A DNA stretch of 57,067 nt from Hyphomicrobiales bacterium (GTDB taxonomy: Bacteria; Pseudomonadota; Alphaproteobacteria; Rhizobiales; Rhizobiaceae), in the NCBI GenBank assembly GCA_002400845.2, contig NVRK02000035.1, positions 1 through 57,067 on the forward strand. Direction: 5' to 3'. This document shows positions 8,323-16,236 of the stretch, piece by piece (position 1 is the first letter of the stretch; each line of letters opens with the position of its first letter). Made by a program: the position numbers and the translations under genes. The notes beneath the pieces are model-generated. The model ran no database searches, was not told the DNA's origin, and worked only from the letters and a program-made list of their open reading frames with translations.

Positions 8323-9939
8323 TTAGTGTTTGAAGTGACGCATTCCTGTGAACACCATTGCAATGCCAGCTTCATCAGCAGCTTCAATCACTTCTGCATC
8401 GCGCATTGATCCACCCGGTTGAATTGCGGCAGTTGCGCCTGCATCCACAGCAGAAATTAGACCATCAGCAAATGGGAAGAATGCATCAGATGCTACGACA
8501 CTGCCAATGGTATGCGCTTTTTCATTTCCAGCATCTTCTCTAACATCTTCTGCCTTGCGTGCTGCAATGCGTGAAGAATCTAATCGGCTCATTTGGCCTG
8601 CGCCAACACCAACAGTTGCACCGTCTTTTACATAAACAATGGCGTTAGATTTAACGTGTTTTGCAACGCGAAATGCAAACAGCATGTCGTTAAATTCTTG
8701 TTCAGTGGGTTGGCGTTTTGTAACGACTTTTAATTCGTCTTTAGTAATGCGGCCATTGTCTTTTGTTTGTACTAAATAGCCACCGCTAACAGATTTTATG
8801 GTTCTTCCTGCTTCAACAGGGTTTGCTAAAGAGCCTGTTAAAAGTAGACGAAGGTTTTTCTTTGCTGCAATTATTTCTTTTGCCGCATCATCTGCATCAG
8901 GCGCGATAATGACTTCGGTAAAGATTTTAACAATTTCAGTTGCCGCTTCTGCGTCTAGTTTTTGGTTTGCCGCTACAATGCCGCCAAATGCAGAAACTGT
9001 GTCGCAAGCATAGGCATTTAAGTAGGCTTCTTTTAGGGTTGCGCCCGTTGCAACACCGCATGGATTTGCATGTTTGATGATTGCAATTACCGCTGTTTCA
9101 TCAGCGTCAAATTCGCTGACCAATTCAAATGCGGCATCAGTATCGTTGATGTTGTTGTAAGAAAGTTTCTTGCCTTGAATTTGTGTGGCTGTTGCAACGC
9201 CTGGCCGATTTTCGCCAGTTTTATAAAAGGCGGCAATTTGGTGTGGGTTTTCACCGTAGCGTAATACTTCTTCAAGTTCTGCTGAAACTGATAGTTTTTG
9301 CGGCAGATCAATTTCTTGCTGTTTAGCAAACCAGTTTGATACAGCGCTGTCGTAACTTGCAGTTAAGGCAAATGCCTTTGCCGCAACTTTCTTGCGGAAG
9401 TCTAAAGAAACGCTACCGTCATTGTCGTTTAGTAATGTTTCTATCTCCGCATAGTCTGACGGGTCCGTCATGATGGTAACGTAAGCATGATTTTTAGCAG
9501 ATGCTCTAATCATTGCAGGGCCACCAATGTCGATGTTTTCAACGCAGTTTGCGTAGTTTGCTCCAGATGCAACAGTTTCTTTAAATGGGTAAAGATTTAC
9601 AACTACCAGATCGATTGGCGTAATACCGTGTTCGCTCATCGCTTGTTGATGTTCTTCATCATCACGAATGGCCAATATTCCGCCATGCACTGAAGGGTGT
9701 AATGTTTTTACACGCCCATCCATAATTTCTGGAAAATTTGTAACTTCGCTAATGTCTTTAACAGGCAAGCCAGCATCAGCAATTGCTTTGGCCGTGCCGC
9801 CTGTTGAAACCAGTTCAATGCCATGTTTGTTTAAAGTTTTGGCAAGTTCAATAATCCCTGCTTTATCGGATACAGATAATAATGCTCTTTTAATTTTAAC
9901 GCTTTGAGGGGCTGGGATGTTTTTTGATTTAACGGCCAT
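8323..9939 (-). CDS. purH: Bifunctional AICAR formyltransferase / IMP cyclohydrolase
   Basis: Catalyses the last two steps of purine synthesis, AICAR to FAICAR to IMP. The 538-residue length is standard. The N-terminal MGS-like cyclohydrolase domain (1-150) shows '[12 protein letters not shown]', '[10 protein letters not shown]', '[14 protein letters not shown]' and 'NLYPFKE'. The transformylase domain (about 200-538) shows '[14 protein letters not shown]', '[11 protein letters not shown]', '[10 protein letters not shown]', '[12 protein letters not shown]' and '[12 protein letters not shown]', with the usual 'GMRHFKH' end. It is downstream of the heparinase-like gene across a 230-base gap, so it likely has its own promoter. 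Nothing unusual. Confidence 0.97.
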   Translation of the reverse strand: MAVKSKNIPAPQSVKIKRALLSVSDKAGIIELAKTLNKHGIELVSTGGTAKAIADAGLPVKDISEVTNFPEIMDGRVKTLHPSVHGGILAIRDDEEHQQAMSEHGITPIDLVVVNLYPFKETVASGANYANCVENIDIGGPAMIRASAKNHAYVTIMTDPSDYAEIETLLNDNDGSVSLDFRKKVAAKAFALTASYDSAVSNWFAKQQEIDLPQKLSVSAELEEVLRYGENPHQIAAFYKTGENRPGVATATQIQGKKLSYNNINDTDAAFELVSEFDADETAVIAIIKHANPCGVATGATLKEAYLNAYACDTVSAFGGIVAANQKLDAEAATEIVKIFTEVIIAPDADDAAKEIIAAKKNLRLLLTGSLANPVEAGRTIKSVSGGYLVQTKDNGRITKDELKVVTKRQPTEQEFNDMLFAFRVAKHVKSNAIVYVKDGATVGVGAGQMSRLDSSRIAARKAEDVREDAGNEKAHTIGSVVASDAFFPFADGLISAVDAGATAAIQPGGSMRDAEVIEAADEAGIAMVFTGMRHFKH

Positions 9940-10171
9940 TATAATCTCGCTGGTAAGGTCTTTAATAGTGTCTTATTGAGGATCTGTATAAGAATTTTTT
10001 GGGGAGGATTAGGTTGATCCTGAAGAACTGATGAATTTGGCTCGCGATACCATAGTTAGGTAAAGCTAGAAACCATTATAAGTGACGCAGTAAGCAAAGG
10101 CTATGTTTAACCCCAGTTAAATTGTAATTTGCAGCACTAAAAAGAAATTTACAATGTAGCATTAAGCGGCA

Positions 10172-11926
10172 CTAAAGAGGCAGTTGCTTCGCCTTGATTC
10201 TTTTTTTACGCGGTGTCTTTTCTTGAAGTTGTTTTTCAAATATCCAACGCACTTCAGATACTTGTTTGGTATTGCCATAAAGCACTATTTGTTTGGTTTT
10301 GCGCAGGCCACTATTTGCAGCAAAAAAGAGACTCTCTTCAAGCTGGGGAATAATATCAATGCAGGTGAACTTCCATGCAATGCCATTGCCACCCATAATT
10401 AATATGCTTGTTCCGTCTTCTGTTTTTCCTGCACTAAGGCTTGGGTTTAGGTGGAAGCGGATCGCGAATTCTTGTTCGTTATTTTCATCTAATAATTTAT
10501 CATTTGTATCGGTAAGTCTGTCTTCACCTATAATTTTATTGCCAGTATTATCCACTCCCAACATACGGTGGTGCAGTGTGTTAAAAATTTTTGCATACCC
10601 ATTATGGTGCATTTGAATAAGGCTAGAGTTCGCATTGTTTTCGCGCGATGAAATTACTTGAGTTGGACCTGATATCTTTTGTCCAAAAATTCTACTTTTT
10701 TGATTCTTGTGAATTTGGCTAGAAGAGGTGTCATTTAGCGTTAGCGTGTTGTGCGCCGCTGTGTGTCTTGCCGCAAGGTTTAATTCTGTATTGGTAGAAT
10801 TTAGCGCACCGCAATTTACAATGATCGGTGTTTGATTGGCAGAAAATTCAAAAGATAATGTACCTGCATGCACTGATTTTGATAATGGCCCGTTTGGGCT
10901 TATGCCTGTATCAACAATTAGGGTGGTTTTTTCTTTTACAATACGTTGATAGTTTGAACTTGTAGCGTTGTCAGGTGCGCCACCTTTTGCATCGTCATAA
11001 CGCAATATGGCAGAAACCAAATCCACAATTGTGGTTGACGACCCGTTGAAGTGGGCAATTTCGCCATCGCCTAATCTGTAAAATTTTAAAGCAACCATTA
11101 ATCTATCGATGGAAGATACGAGTTCTTGCGAAGGGGCTTTGCCTAATTTTGCATAGGCTTCGCGTAGTGGCAGTAAAAAACTTAATAAATCAGGAATGAC
11201 GCCTGGATTGCGAGATATGTGCCCACCATCTGGTAATATTTGGAGGCTTAATTCTTCGTCTAGTAATGCGCTGGCGTTTCGCAAATATGAACTTTGATCT
11301 GATATACAAATAGCGGCATATGACAAAGCAATTCTACATAATAGACGCGGTAAGCCTAATGGGGCATGACGGCACCCATATTTTAGAAATTTTATGTGAA
11401 TGCCAATGGAACGCATCCATGCTCGATAGAATGCCGGGTCACAATTTTCGACGATTGGAATAGAATGGTGTATCCAAGATAAAAGTCTGCGGGCGGCAAT
11501 TTCTAAATTCCAGCTTATATGCTTTTTTGGTCTTCCATGAACTGATATCCAATCTCTAATAAGGGTCTGGGCATTAGAAACTGCTAATGAATTATTCTCG
11601 ACAGCTAAATGACGTATCCATTCAAATGCCAGTAGTTTTTCTTTCCATGCTATTGATGCATTTTTTTCATTGAATGGACTGTGTCCATTTAATTCTACCA
11701 ATTGGCCTGAAAAGAAAAATCGTCCTGAATAAATGTCGCGCGCGGTTATTGGGTCTGCATTTCTTAAATTATGAGGCGCTAATAATAACCGTTCTGGCGC
11801 TGGTGCTGGTGTAACCCAGTTTAGATAAGAACTCGCACGAAATTTACGCGCGAAACTTGCGAGCGCTTCTTTAGAAGAAAGCATAGTAATTTTTATATTA
11901 TTCTGCAGGCTCATATTTTGTTTCAT
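10172..11926 (-). CDS. Heparinase II/III family protein
   Basis: The 584-residue protein has an alpha-helical toroid-like N-terminal half ('LLAFEWIRHLAVENN', 'WNLEIAARRLLSWIHHS', 'GVIPDLLSFLLPLREAY') and a beta-sandwich C-terminal half with 'HAGTLSFEFSANQTPIIVNC' and 'LAARHTAAHNTLTLND', the latter matching the heparinase II/III catalytic His region. No signal peptide is evident. In Rhizobiales a protein of this family lies between purH and rsmB, as here. Whether it is a lyase and on which polysaccharide cannot be told. A second ATG four codons in (11914) is equally plausible. The basic tail (K-R-I-K-A-K) is unexplained. Confidence 0.88.
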   Translation of the reverse strand: MKQNMSLQNNIKITMLSSKEALASFARKFRASSYLNWVTPAPAPERLLLAPHNLRNADPITARDIYSGRFFFSGQLVELNGHSPFNEKNASIAWKEKLLAFEWIRHLAVENNSLAVSNAQTLIRDWISVHGRPKKHISWNLEIAARRLLSWIHHSIPIVENCDPAFYRAWMRSIGIHIKFLKYGCRHAPLGLPRLLCRIALSYAAICISDQSSYLRNASALLDEELSLQILPDGGHISRNPGVIPDLLSFLLPLREAYAKLGKAPSQELVSSIDRLMVALKFYRLGDGEIAHFNGSSTTIVDLVSAILRYDDAKGGAPDNATSSNYQRIVKEKTTLIVDTGISPNGPLSKSVHAGTLSFEFSANQTPIIVNCGALNSTNTELNLAARHTAAHNTLTLNDTSSSQIHKNQKSRIFGQKISGPTQVISSRENNANSSLIQMHHNGYAKIFNTLHHRMLGVDNTGNKIIGEDRLTDTNDKLLDENNEQEFAIRFHLNPSLSAGKTEDGTSILIMGGNGIAWKFTCIDIIPQLEESLFFAANSGLRKTKQIVLYGNTKQVSEVRWIFEKQLQEKTPRKKRIKAKQLPL

Positions 11927-12048
11927 ATTGTTAAGATGGTCGATACTATATTATAGGAACTATTAGATTTAAGGAGTTAAGGGTATAAATACTGCACTAT
12001 AATGACAACGCAAACGATTGCACAACTAATAGTTGTTGTTATTGTGTG

Positions 12049-13413
12049 CTAGTTATCTTTTACGAATCTTGCGATAAAAAATCCATCCATGCCGTTTAAT
12101 GCTTCGTCTTCATTTTCATCGGAATTGATTACAAGGTGGTGCGGCAGGGTTCTTACGGTTCCTTGGCCATTTACACAATGTTCTAAGCCTTTAAGTTCTG
12201 TTGTTTGTATTGGGTTAAGCGATAGGCCGTCGATCTTGAGTTTTGCAACTAAATTTTCGCCTTCGTCTTTTAATAAAGAACAATTTGCGTAGATCAAAAC
12301 ACCACCTGGTTTTAACATTTGCGCGGCTTTAATTATTAGCTCGTTTTGTAGTTTGACTAATGAGGCAACACTGTCGGGAGTTTTGTTCCACAAAATGTCT
12401 GGGTGGCGGCGTACCGTACCAGTGGCAGAACAAGGCGCATCTAATAAAATCGCGTCAAACTCATTTTCTATTTCTAATTCTAAAATGTCAGCTGCAATTA
12501 TTTTTGCCTCTAAATTAGTGCGCTCTAAATTTTGTTCTAAGCGTACCAGTCTTTTTTCAGACTGGTCGATCGCGGTTACATCAGCGCCAAAGCTTGCCAA
12601 TTGCATTGTTTTGCCACCTGGTGCTGCACAAAGATCGGCTACTTTCTTGCCTTTTATGTCACCTAATAGTTTAGCAGGAAGGCTTGCTGCGATATCTTGA
12701 ACCCACCAATTACCCTCGTCATAACCTTCAAGCTCGTGAATTGGTTTATCTGTTTTTAAGCGAAACGAGTTGGTCGGAATACAAATCGCTTCAATGGTCT
12801 TGGATAGATCTGCATCCTTAAATTTTGGGGTTAAATCTAGGTTTGATTTATTTGCAAGCGCTTGACCTGACAGTTTTACTTTTTCTTTTCCGTGGTCGCT
12901 GCATAGTTTTTTAAACATCCAAGCTGGAAATGGGTGTGCATTTTCTGATTTTTCTAAAAGGGTATCTTTTTCGCGTTCGAGTGATCTTAAAACAGCATTT
13001 GCAAATCCAGCAAAACGTTCTGTTGGCTTGTTGTTGCGTATGATTGAGATTGCTAAATTAACCGCAGCGCTGGCCGGCACATCCATAAATAATATTTGAG
13101 CGGCGGCTGTTTCAATTGCATGAATTAAAATGCGCGCGCGTTGGGGTGGTTTGCGATTATAGATTTTAGATAGAATGACACCGATACGGCGATAATGTCT
13201 TAGGGTTGTTATGGCAATTGCCTTTGCAAGTGCCTGATCTCTAGGTTCAAGAGTGGTAAATTGATTTAATCCGTTTACGGGATCACAACATTGATCGATG
13301 GTTTTGTGATCGTCGACAATGTTGCCTAGGATTAAAACAGCCGCATTGCGGGCCGCTAGGCCTTTTTTGCTGTTCTGGTTGCTATAATTTTCTTTTGCCA
13401 AGTCGCGTGCCAT
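12049..13413 (-). CDS. rsmB: 16S rRNA (cytosine-C5)-methyltransferase RsmB/Fmu
   Basis: A 454-residue SAM-dependent methyltransferase. An N-terminal NusB-like RNA-binding domain (about 20-160) contains 'LAKAIAITTLRHYRRI' and 'FANAVLRSL'. The catalytic domain (about 180-454) has motif I 'VADLCAAPGGKTMQLA', the motif IV 'LDAPCSATGTVRRHPDI' and motif VI 'LIYANCSLLKDEGE', supplying both active-site cysteines. Asn replaces the more usual Thr before the second Cys. It methylates C967 of 16S rRNA in E. coli. Divergent from the SDHAF4-like gene and followed after 122 bases by the heparinase-like gene. Confidence 0.95.
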   Translation of the reverse strand: MARDLAKENYSNQNSKKGLAARNAAVLILGNIVDDHKTIDQCCDPVNGLNQFTTLEPRDQALAKAIAITTLRHYRRIGVILSKIYNRKPPQRARILIHAIETAAAQILFMDVPASAAVNLAISIIRNNKPTERFAGFANAVLRSLEREKDTLLEKSENAHPFPAWMFKKLCSDHGKEKVKLSGQALANKSNLDLTPKFKDADLSKTIEAICIPTNSFRLKTDKPIHELEGYDEGNWWVQDIAASLPAKLLGDIKGKKVADLCAAPGGKTMQLASFGADVTAIDQSEKRLVRLEQNLERTNLEAKIIAADILELEIENEFDAILLDAPCSATGTVRRHPDILWNKTPDSVASLVKLQNELIIKAAQMLKPGGVLIYANCSLLKDEGENLVAKLKIDGLSLNPIQTTELKGLEHCVNGQGTVRTLPHHLVINSDENEDEALNGMDGFFIARFVKDN

Positions 13414-13630
13414 TTATTTGGGAGTGAATTAGATCGTCTATAATCTGTATGCTTTACTTACGGGTTGCTTACTGATTGTTTATTGGGTGGTTATAGGGTG
13501 GTTTTGTTAGAAAAAGAAAGCACATAGTAGATTTAATTGGAACATTTGCTATGTTAGGATAAGCGTTAAAATGACAATTAGTGATTTTAACAAGGTTAGC
13601 CAATATATAAATTTATAATTGAGTTGTTAG

Positions 13631-13846
13631 ATGAGCGATCTTGAAAACAAAAAATCAGTAGATGTTGCGCAAAAAGTAGAAGCTGCTGCAAAGCGTGCCT
13701 TAATAGAGGCTAATGAACGCAAGAAGCTTGCCGCAGCAGATGAAGCTAAAGCGACACCGCCTGTAAAAGAGATCAATGGACGAGGTGGCTTAGATCCTGC
13801 TCGTTACGGAGATTGGGAAAAAAAAGGTATCGCGGTAGACTTTTAA
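13631..13846 (+). CDS. DUF1674 protein, succinate dehydrogenase assembly factor 4 homologue
   Basis: A 71-residue protein: a Lys/Glu/Ala-rich helical N-terminus, then the C-terminal signature 'NGRGGLDPARYGDWEKKGIA' followed by V-D-F, diagnostic of DUF1674/SDHAF4. In eukaryotes SDHAF4 binds flavinylated SdhA and promotes its joining with SdhB; the bacterial homologue is inferred to do the same. It is divergent from rsmB across a 217-base AT-rich gap, an arrangement common in Rhizobiales. The ATG is preceded by GAGTTGTTAG. Confidence 0.9.
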   Translation: MSDLENKKSVDVAQKVEAAAKRALIEANERKKLAAADEAKATPPVKEINGRGGLDPARYGDWEKKGIAVDF

Positions 13847-13861
13847 GATTAAGTTTACGGC

Positions 13862-13901
13862 TTGTCCCAATTGTGTAATTTGAATTATCGATTTGTCCCA
13901 A
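13862..13901. repeat. Direct repeat TTGTCCCAA, two copies
   Basis: TTGTCCCAA occurs at 13862-13870 and 13893-13901, start to start 31 bases, close to three helical turns. This geometry suits a paired operator on one face of the helix, but no regulator can be named. The rest of the 305-base gap 13847-14151 holds the two CtrA-type boxes listed separately and is otherwise AT-rich with no gene. Confidence 0.3.
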
Positions 13902-13968
13902 AATAGAACTGCGATGATTAGGTATTGTTAAATTAGCGTTTCAAAAAAAAGCAGTTCAAAATTAGTGG

Positions 13969-13983
13969 TTAATTAGCCTTTAA
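13969..13983 (+). promoter_or_regulatory. CtrA-type box, TTAA-N7-TTAA (first)
   Basis: TTAA at 13969-13972 and TTAA at 13980-13983 are separated by exactly seven bases, the CtrA full-site geometry. It lies 169 bases before the ATG of the TadG-like gene and 26 bases upstream of a second box. The response regulator CtrA binds TTAA-N7-TTAA(C) in alphaproteobacteria. The motif is short and AT-rich, so chance occurrence alone is possible. Confidence 0.4.
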
Positions 13984-14009
13984 TAGGAAGGGCGTTGATT
14001 TTTTTTCTG

Positions 14010-14025
14010 TTAATGGATTGTTAAC
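14010..14025 (+). promoter_or_regulatory. CtrA-type box, TTAA-N7-TTAAC (second)
   Basis: TTAA (14010-14013), seven bases TGGATTG, then TTAAC (14021-14025): a perfect match to the full CtrA consensus, about 127 bases before the start of the TadG-like gene. Two boxes in 57 bases make a chance hit less likely. CtrA activates pilin and Tad-type genes in Caulobacter, which fits the target. Confidence 0.5.
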
Positions 14026-14151
14026 TAAAATTCTACTAGAAAGCCTATATTTTTCAAAGCCTTAGTGGTTTTCAAAACTTGTAATTCCCCGATTTTTTAG
14101 ATGTGGCAAGGATTCTGCAACTCCTAAAGCGAATTATCGGTGGAGTTAGAA

Positions 14152-15390
14152 ATGTTCGACGTTAAGAAAATTGAAAAGAACAAATTGAAAAGTGCTGTAA
14201 CTGGTTTTTGTAAAAATCAAGACGGCGCTTTTTTACCAATGTTCGGCGTTGCGACTTTTGTTATGGTGTTAACTGCTGGCGTTGCTGTTGATTATTCTCG
14301 CATGGTTCATACTAGATCGCGTATATTCTCTGCGGTTGATAGTGCTGTATTGGCCGCGGGGCATAGCATGGTAAAAGGCGTTACATCACAAGCTAAAGTT
14401 CGTGCCGTATTTGATGATTTTCTCCAATCGAATCTTTCAATTGGTGCAGGATTTAACGCTGATTATAAGGTTGTTAGTTTTTCAGCAAATATGGCTACTG
14501 GTTCTGTGGATGCTGTGGTTTCTGCAAATGTGCCAATGTATGTAACGGCCATTGCTGGTTATGATTCATTTCCAGTGAGTGCAACGTCAAAAGTAGTTTT
14601 CTCCACGAGCGGTGTTGAAGTTGCTATGATGCTTGATGTTACAGGCTCCATGTCTGGCAGTAAGATCACAGCGATGAAAAAGGCCGCAAAATCTGCAATA
14701 GATTTGCTCATTCCAAAAAATGATAAGTCTGGAAAAGTAAGAATTGGGTTAGTGCCATATTCTAGCGCTGTAAATGCAACAAGATATTATGCAAAAAAAG
14801 TAACAAATGGTTCTTCTAAAAAATGTGTTACTGAGCGCGCTGACAATACAGATGCGGCTCCAAAGGGTTCAAACCTCATTGTGAATAACGGTTGGGGGTG
14901 TCCAGATTCTCAGATAATTCCGCTGACTACCAAGCGCGGTAAACTGAAAAATAGTATTAGTAAATATAGAGCGTCTGGTTCAACCGCAGGTCATATTGGA
15001 ATTGCATGGACTTATTATATGCTGTCTGAAAAATGGCAATCGGTTTGGAAGAAAGACGCAAGGCCAGCTGACTATGATTCTAACGTCAAGAAATTTGCAA
15101 TTTTGATGACCGATGGTGAATTTAACACTTATTACTTGGGCGGCGATGGAACGCAGCAGTCTAACAACACTGCAAAAGCATTGTGTTCAAATATGAAAGC
15201 CTCAAAGGGAACAGCAGAGGGTATTAAGATCTATTCTGTTGCATTTCAGGCGCCTTCAAGTGCCAAACAAACACTTAAGCAATGCTCATCAGGTCCAGGT
15301 TTTTACTTCGATGCGAATAGTGATGCTGAATTGGTGGCTGCATTTAAATCAATTGCAGAAAATATTCAAAAACTTCGATTGGCGCAATAA
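14152..15390 (+). CDS. TadG-like pilus-associated protein with von Willebrand A domain
   Basis: A 412-residue protein. The N-terminus has the TadE/TadG motif, 'QDGAFLPMFGVATFVMVL' as the membrane segment, followed by 'AVDYSRMVHTRSRIFSAVDS' and an Ala-rich helix (Flp/TadG N-terminal domain). A VWA domain starts near residue 157 with the MIDAS 'VAMMLDVTGSMSGSKI', a Ser/Gly/Cys-rich insert, and 'ILMTDGEFN' in the later part. It ends in a short amphipathic helix. I chose ATG 14152 because GGAG lies about 8 bases upstream; an in-frame GTG at 14140 is less likely. No other tad gene is nearby, so it is an orphan. Secreted or membrane-tethered adhesion or assembly role is inferred. Confidence 0.85.
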   Translation: MFDVKKIEKNKLKSAVTGFCKNQDGAFLPMFGVATFVMVLTAGVAVDYSRMVHTRSRIFSAVDSAVLAAGHSMVKGVTSQAKVRAVFDDFLQSNLSIGAGFNADYKVVSFSANMATGSVDAVVSANVPMYVTAIAGYDSFPVSATSKVVFSTSGVEVAMMLDVTGSMSGSKITAMKKAAKSAIDLLIPKNDKSGKVRIGLVPYSSAVNATRYYAKKVTNGSSKKCVTERADNTDAAPKGSNLIVNNGWGCPDSQIIPLTTKRGKLKNSISKYRASGSTAGHIGIAWTYYMLSEKWQSVWKKDARPADYDSNVKKFAILMTDGEFNTYYLGGDGTQQSNNTAKALCSNMKASKGTAEGIKIYSVAFQAPSSAKQTLKQCSSGPGFYFDANSDAELVAAFKSIAENIQKLRLAQ

Positions 15391-15459
15391 TAATAATTAA
15401 CGCCCTATTTCTAGTCTTGTAAAAGGCGTTCGCAAAAGAAATAGATAATCGAAGCTCGT

Positions 15460-15487
15460 CGAGAGAGCAGCCCACACTGCTCTCTCG
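15460..15487. other. Perfect 11-bp hairpin of unknown role
   Basis: CGAGAGAGCAG (15460-15470) and CTGCTCTCTCG (15477-15487) enclose CCCACA. It lies 70 bases after the TadG-like stop codon. A weaker inverted repeat AACGCC/GGCGTT (15399-15404, 15425-15430) lies between. No T-run follows, so it is either a non-canonical 3'-end structure protecting the tadG-like mRNA or part of a small RNA. Confidence 0.5.
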
Positions 15488-15539
15488 GCAACCTATTAAC
15501 TGCAAATTAGGATGGTTTCTCGAACTTTAAGAGATGGAA

Positions 15540-15568
15540 ACAAGCTATGCAAAATTTGCATAGCTTGT
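15540..15568. terminator. 29-base near-perfect palindrome, possible terminator
   Basis: Fourteen-base arms (ACAAGCTATGCAAA and its complement) meet around a single central A. It is followed on the plus strand by ATGTTGTTTTTG, a loose T-run. It may end transcripts from the TadG-like gene before the small-RNA promoter, or be a dimeric protein-binding site. The arms are too close to form a normal loop without melting the central AT pairs. Confidence 0.45.
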
Positions 15569-15582
15569 ATGTTGTTTTTGCG

Positions 15583-15611
15583 CTGTAAAAACTAAATTAA
15601 CATCCCTATAT
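15583..15611 (+). promoter_or_regulatory. Possible RpoH-type promoter for the small RNA
   Basis: CTGTAA (15583-15588) and CCTATAT (15605-15611) are separated by 16 bases. The second matches the alphaproteobacterial RpoH -10 form CYATnT; the first is an imperfect match to CTTGAA. Cuckoo/CcsR RNAs of Rhodobacter are RpoH-dependent, which makes the resemblance relevant. A start near 15620 would place about 37 bases before the first hairpin, including a GAAAGC/GCTTTC inverted repeat (15622-15651). Confidence 0.35.
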
Positions 15612-15654
15612 TAGTGTCAACGAAAGCTTAACGTTTTTAACTTACGCTTTCCTA

Positions 15655-15775
15655 CGAAGGGTTATGCATCCTCCTCCCGCATGGCTCTTTGGCATAGCCG
15701 ACTTTTCCTCCCATTTAAGTCGGCCTTATAACGATACCTGCCGGACTCCTCCTCCCCCGGCGGGTATTGTCTTAT
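15655..15775 (+). ncRNA. Small RNA with three anti-Shine-Dalgarno hairpins (cuckoo/CcsR-like family)
   Basis: Three consecutive stem-loops each show a pyrimidine loop with CCTCC. Hairpin 1 (15657-15689): about 11 pairs including ATGC/GCAT, loop ATCCTCCTCCC. Hairpin 2 (15697-15724): GCCGACTT/AAGTCGGC, loop TTCCTCCCATTT. Hairpin 3 (15731-15770): about 14 pairs with one or two G-U, core CCTGCCGG/CCGGCGGG, loop ACTCCTCCTCCC. Repeated hairpins exposing CCUCCUCCC are the defining trait of the cuckoo RNA family of alphaproteobacteria (CcsR in Rhodobacter, alpha-r14/suhB types in rhizobia). Unlike Rhodobacter, no DUF1127 gene adjoins it. The 3' end is uncertain: no clear terminator follows hairpin 3. 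A frame of 80 codons over it is incidental. Confidence 0.75.
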
Positions 15776-16236
15776 CTGGGGTTCAAAAATTAAAATCTAT
15801 ATATAATTTAAGTTTGGCTGTTTTTACTGTCTCAATAGATACTGTTTGTTTTGAAGCAGAAAAGGCAGCTTTTTGCAGAACGGCCCGTGATATTTCTTTT
15901 CGGTAAAAATCATACTTAAAAATTATACTGAAGGGATACATTCCCCCCAGTGGAACTGTGAATTTATGAAGACAGCTCCAAAGTTACACGACCCCACCGA
16001 TCCCACATTGATCCATGCGGAAATTTGAAATCACTTAACATTGGAGCACCTCACTTTCGATTCGTTAGACACATTAAAAGTCTGAGGTGATTTGAAAGTC
16101 TGAGGTGATTTGTGGCTAACTTCAAGCATTTTCAAAACTAATCCTCACGATTTACCTTTCGTTTACCATTCTTTGAAGCGTCAAATTAACCATTTTGGGT
16201 TTTTATATGGTTGAATTTAATCGAAAGGGACTTGTA
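15776..16236. other. Gene-free stretch between the small RNA and the hydrolase-like gene
   Basis: I see no credible reading frame here. It holds a GC-richer patch (about 15940-16030) with an imperfect hairpin GGAaCTGT/ACAGcTCC (about 15950-15980), the 18-bp tandem repeat listed separately, an inverted CACCTCA/TGAGGTG relation, and TTAACCAT (16186-16193), which resembles a CtrA half-site. The downstream gene's promoter must lie here. Confidence 0.5.
16077..16112 (+). repeat. Perfect 18-bp tandem duplication
   Basis: AAAGTCTGAGGTGATTTG occurs twice without a gap (16077-16094 and 16095-16112). CACCTCA about 30 bases upstream (near 16046) is the reverse complement of TGAGGTG inside each copy, so either copy could pair with it in RNA. 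It lies about 125 bases before the hydrolase-like gene. Confidence 0.8.

Noticed and set aside
15664-15906. 80-codon frame over the small RNA
   Set aside because: Its first third is fully explained by the hairpins and CCTCC loops; no Shine-Dalgarno sequence precedes it and the peptide has no recognisable features.
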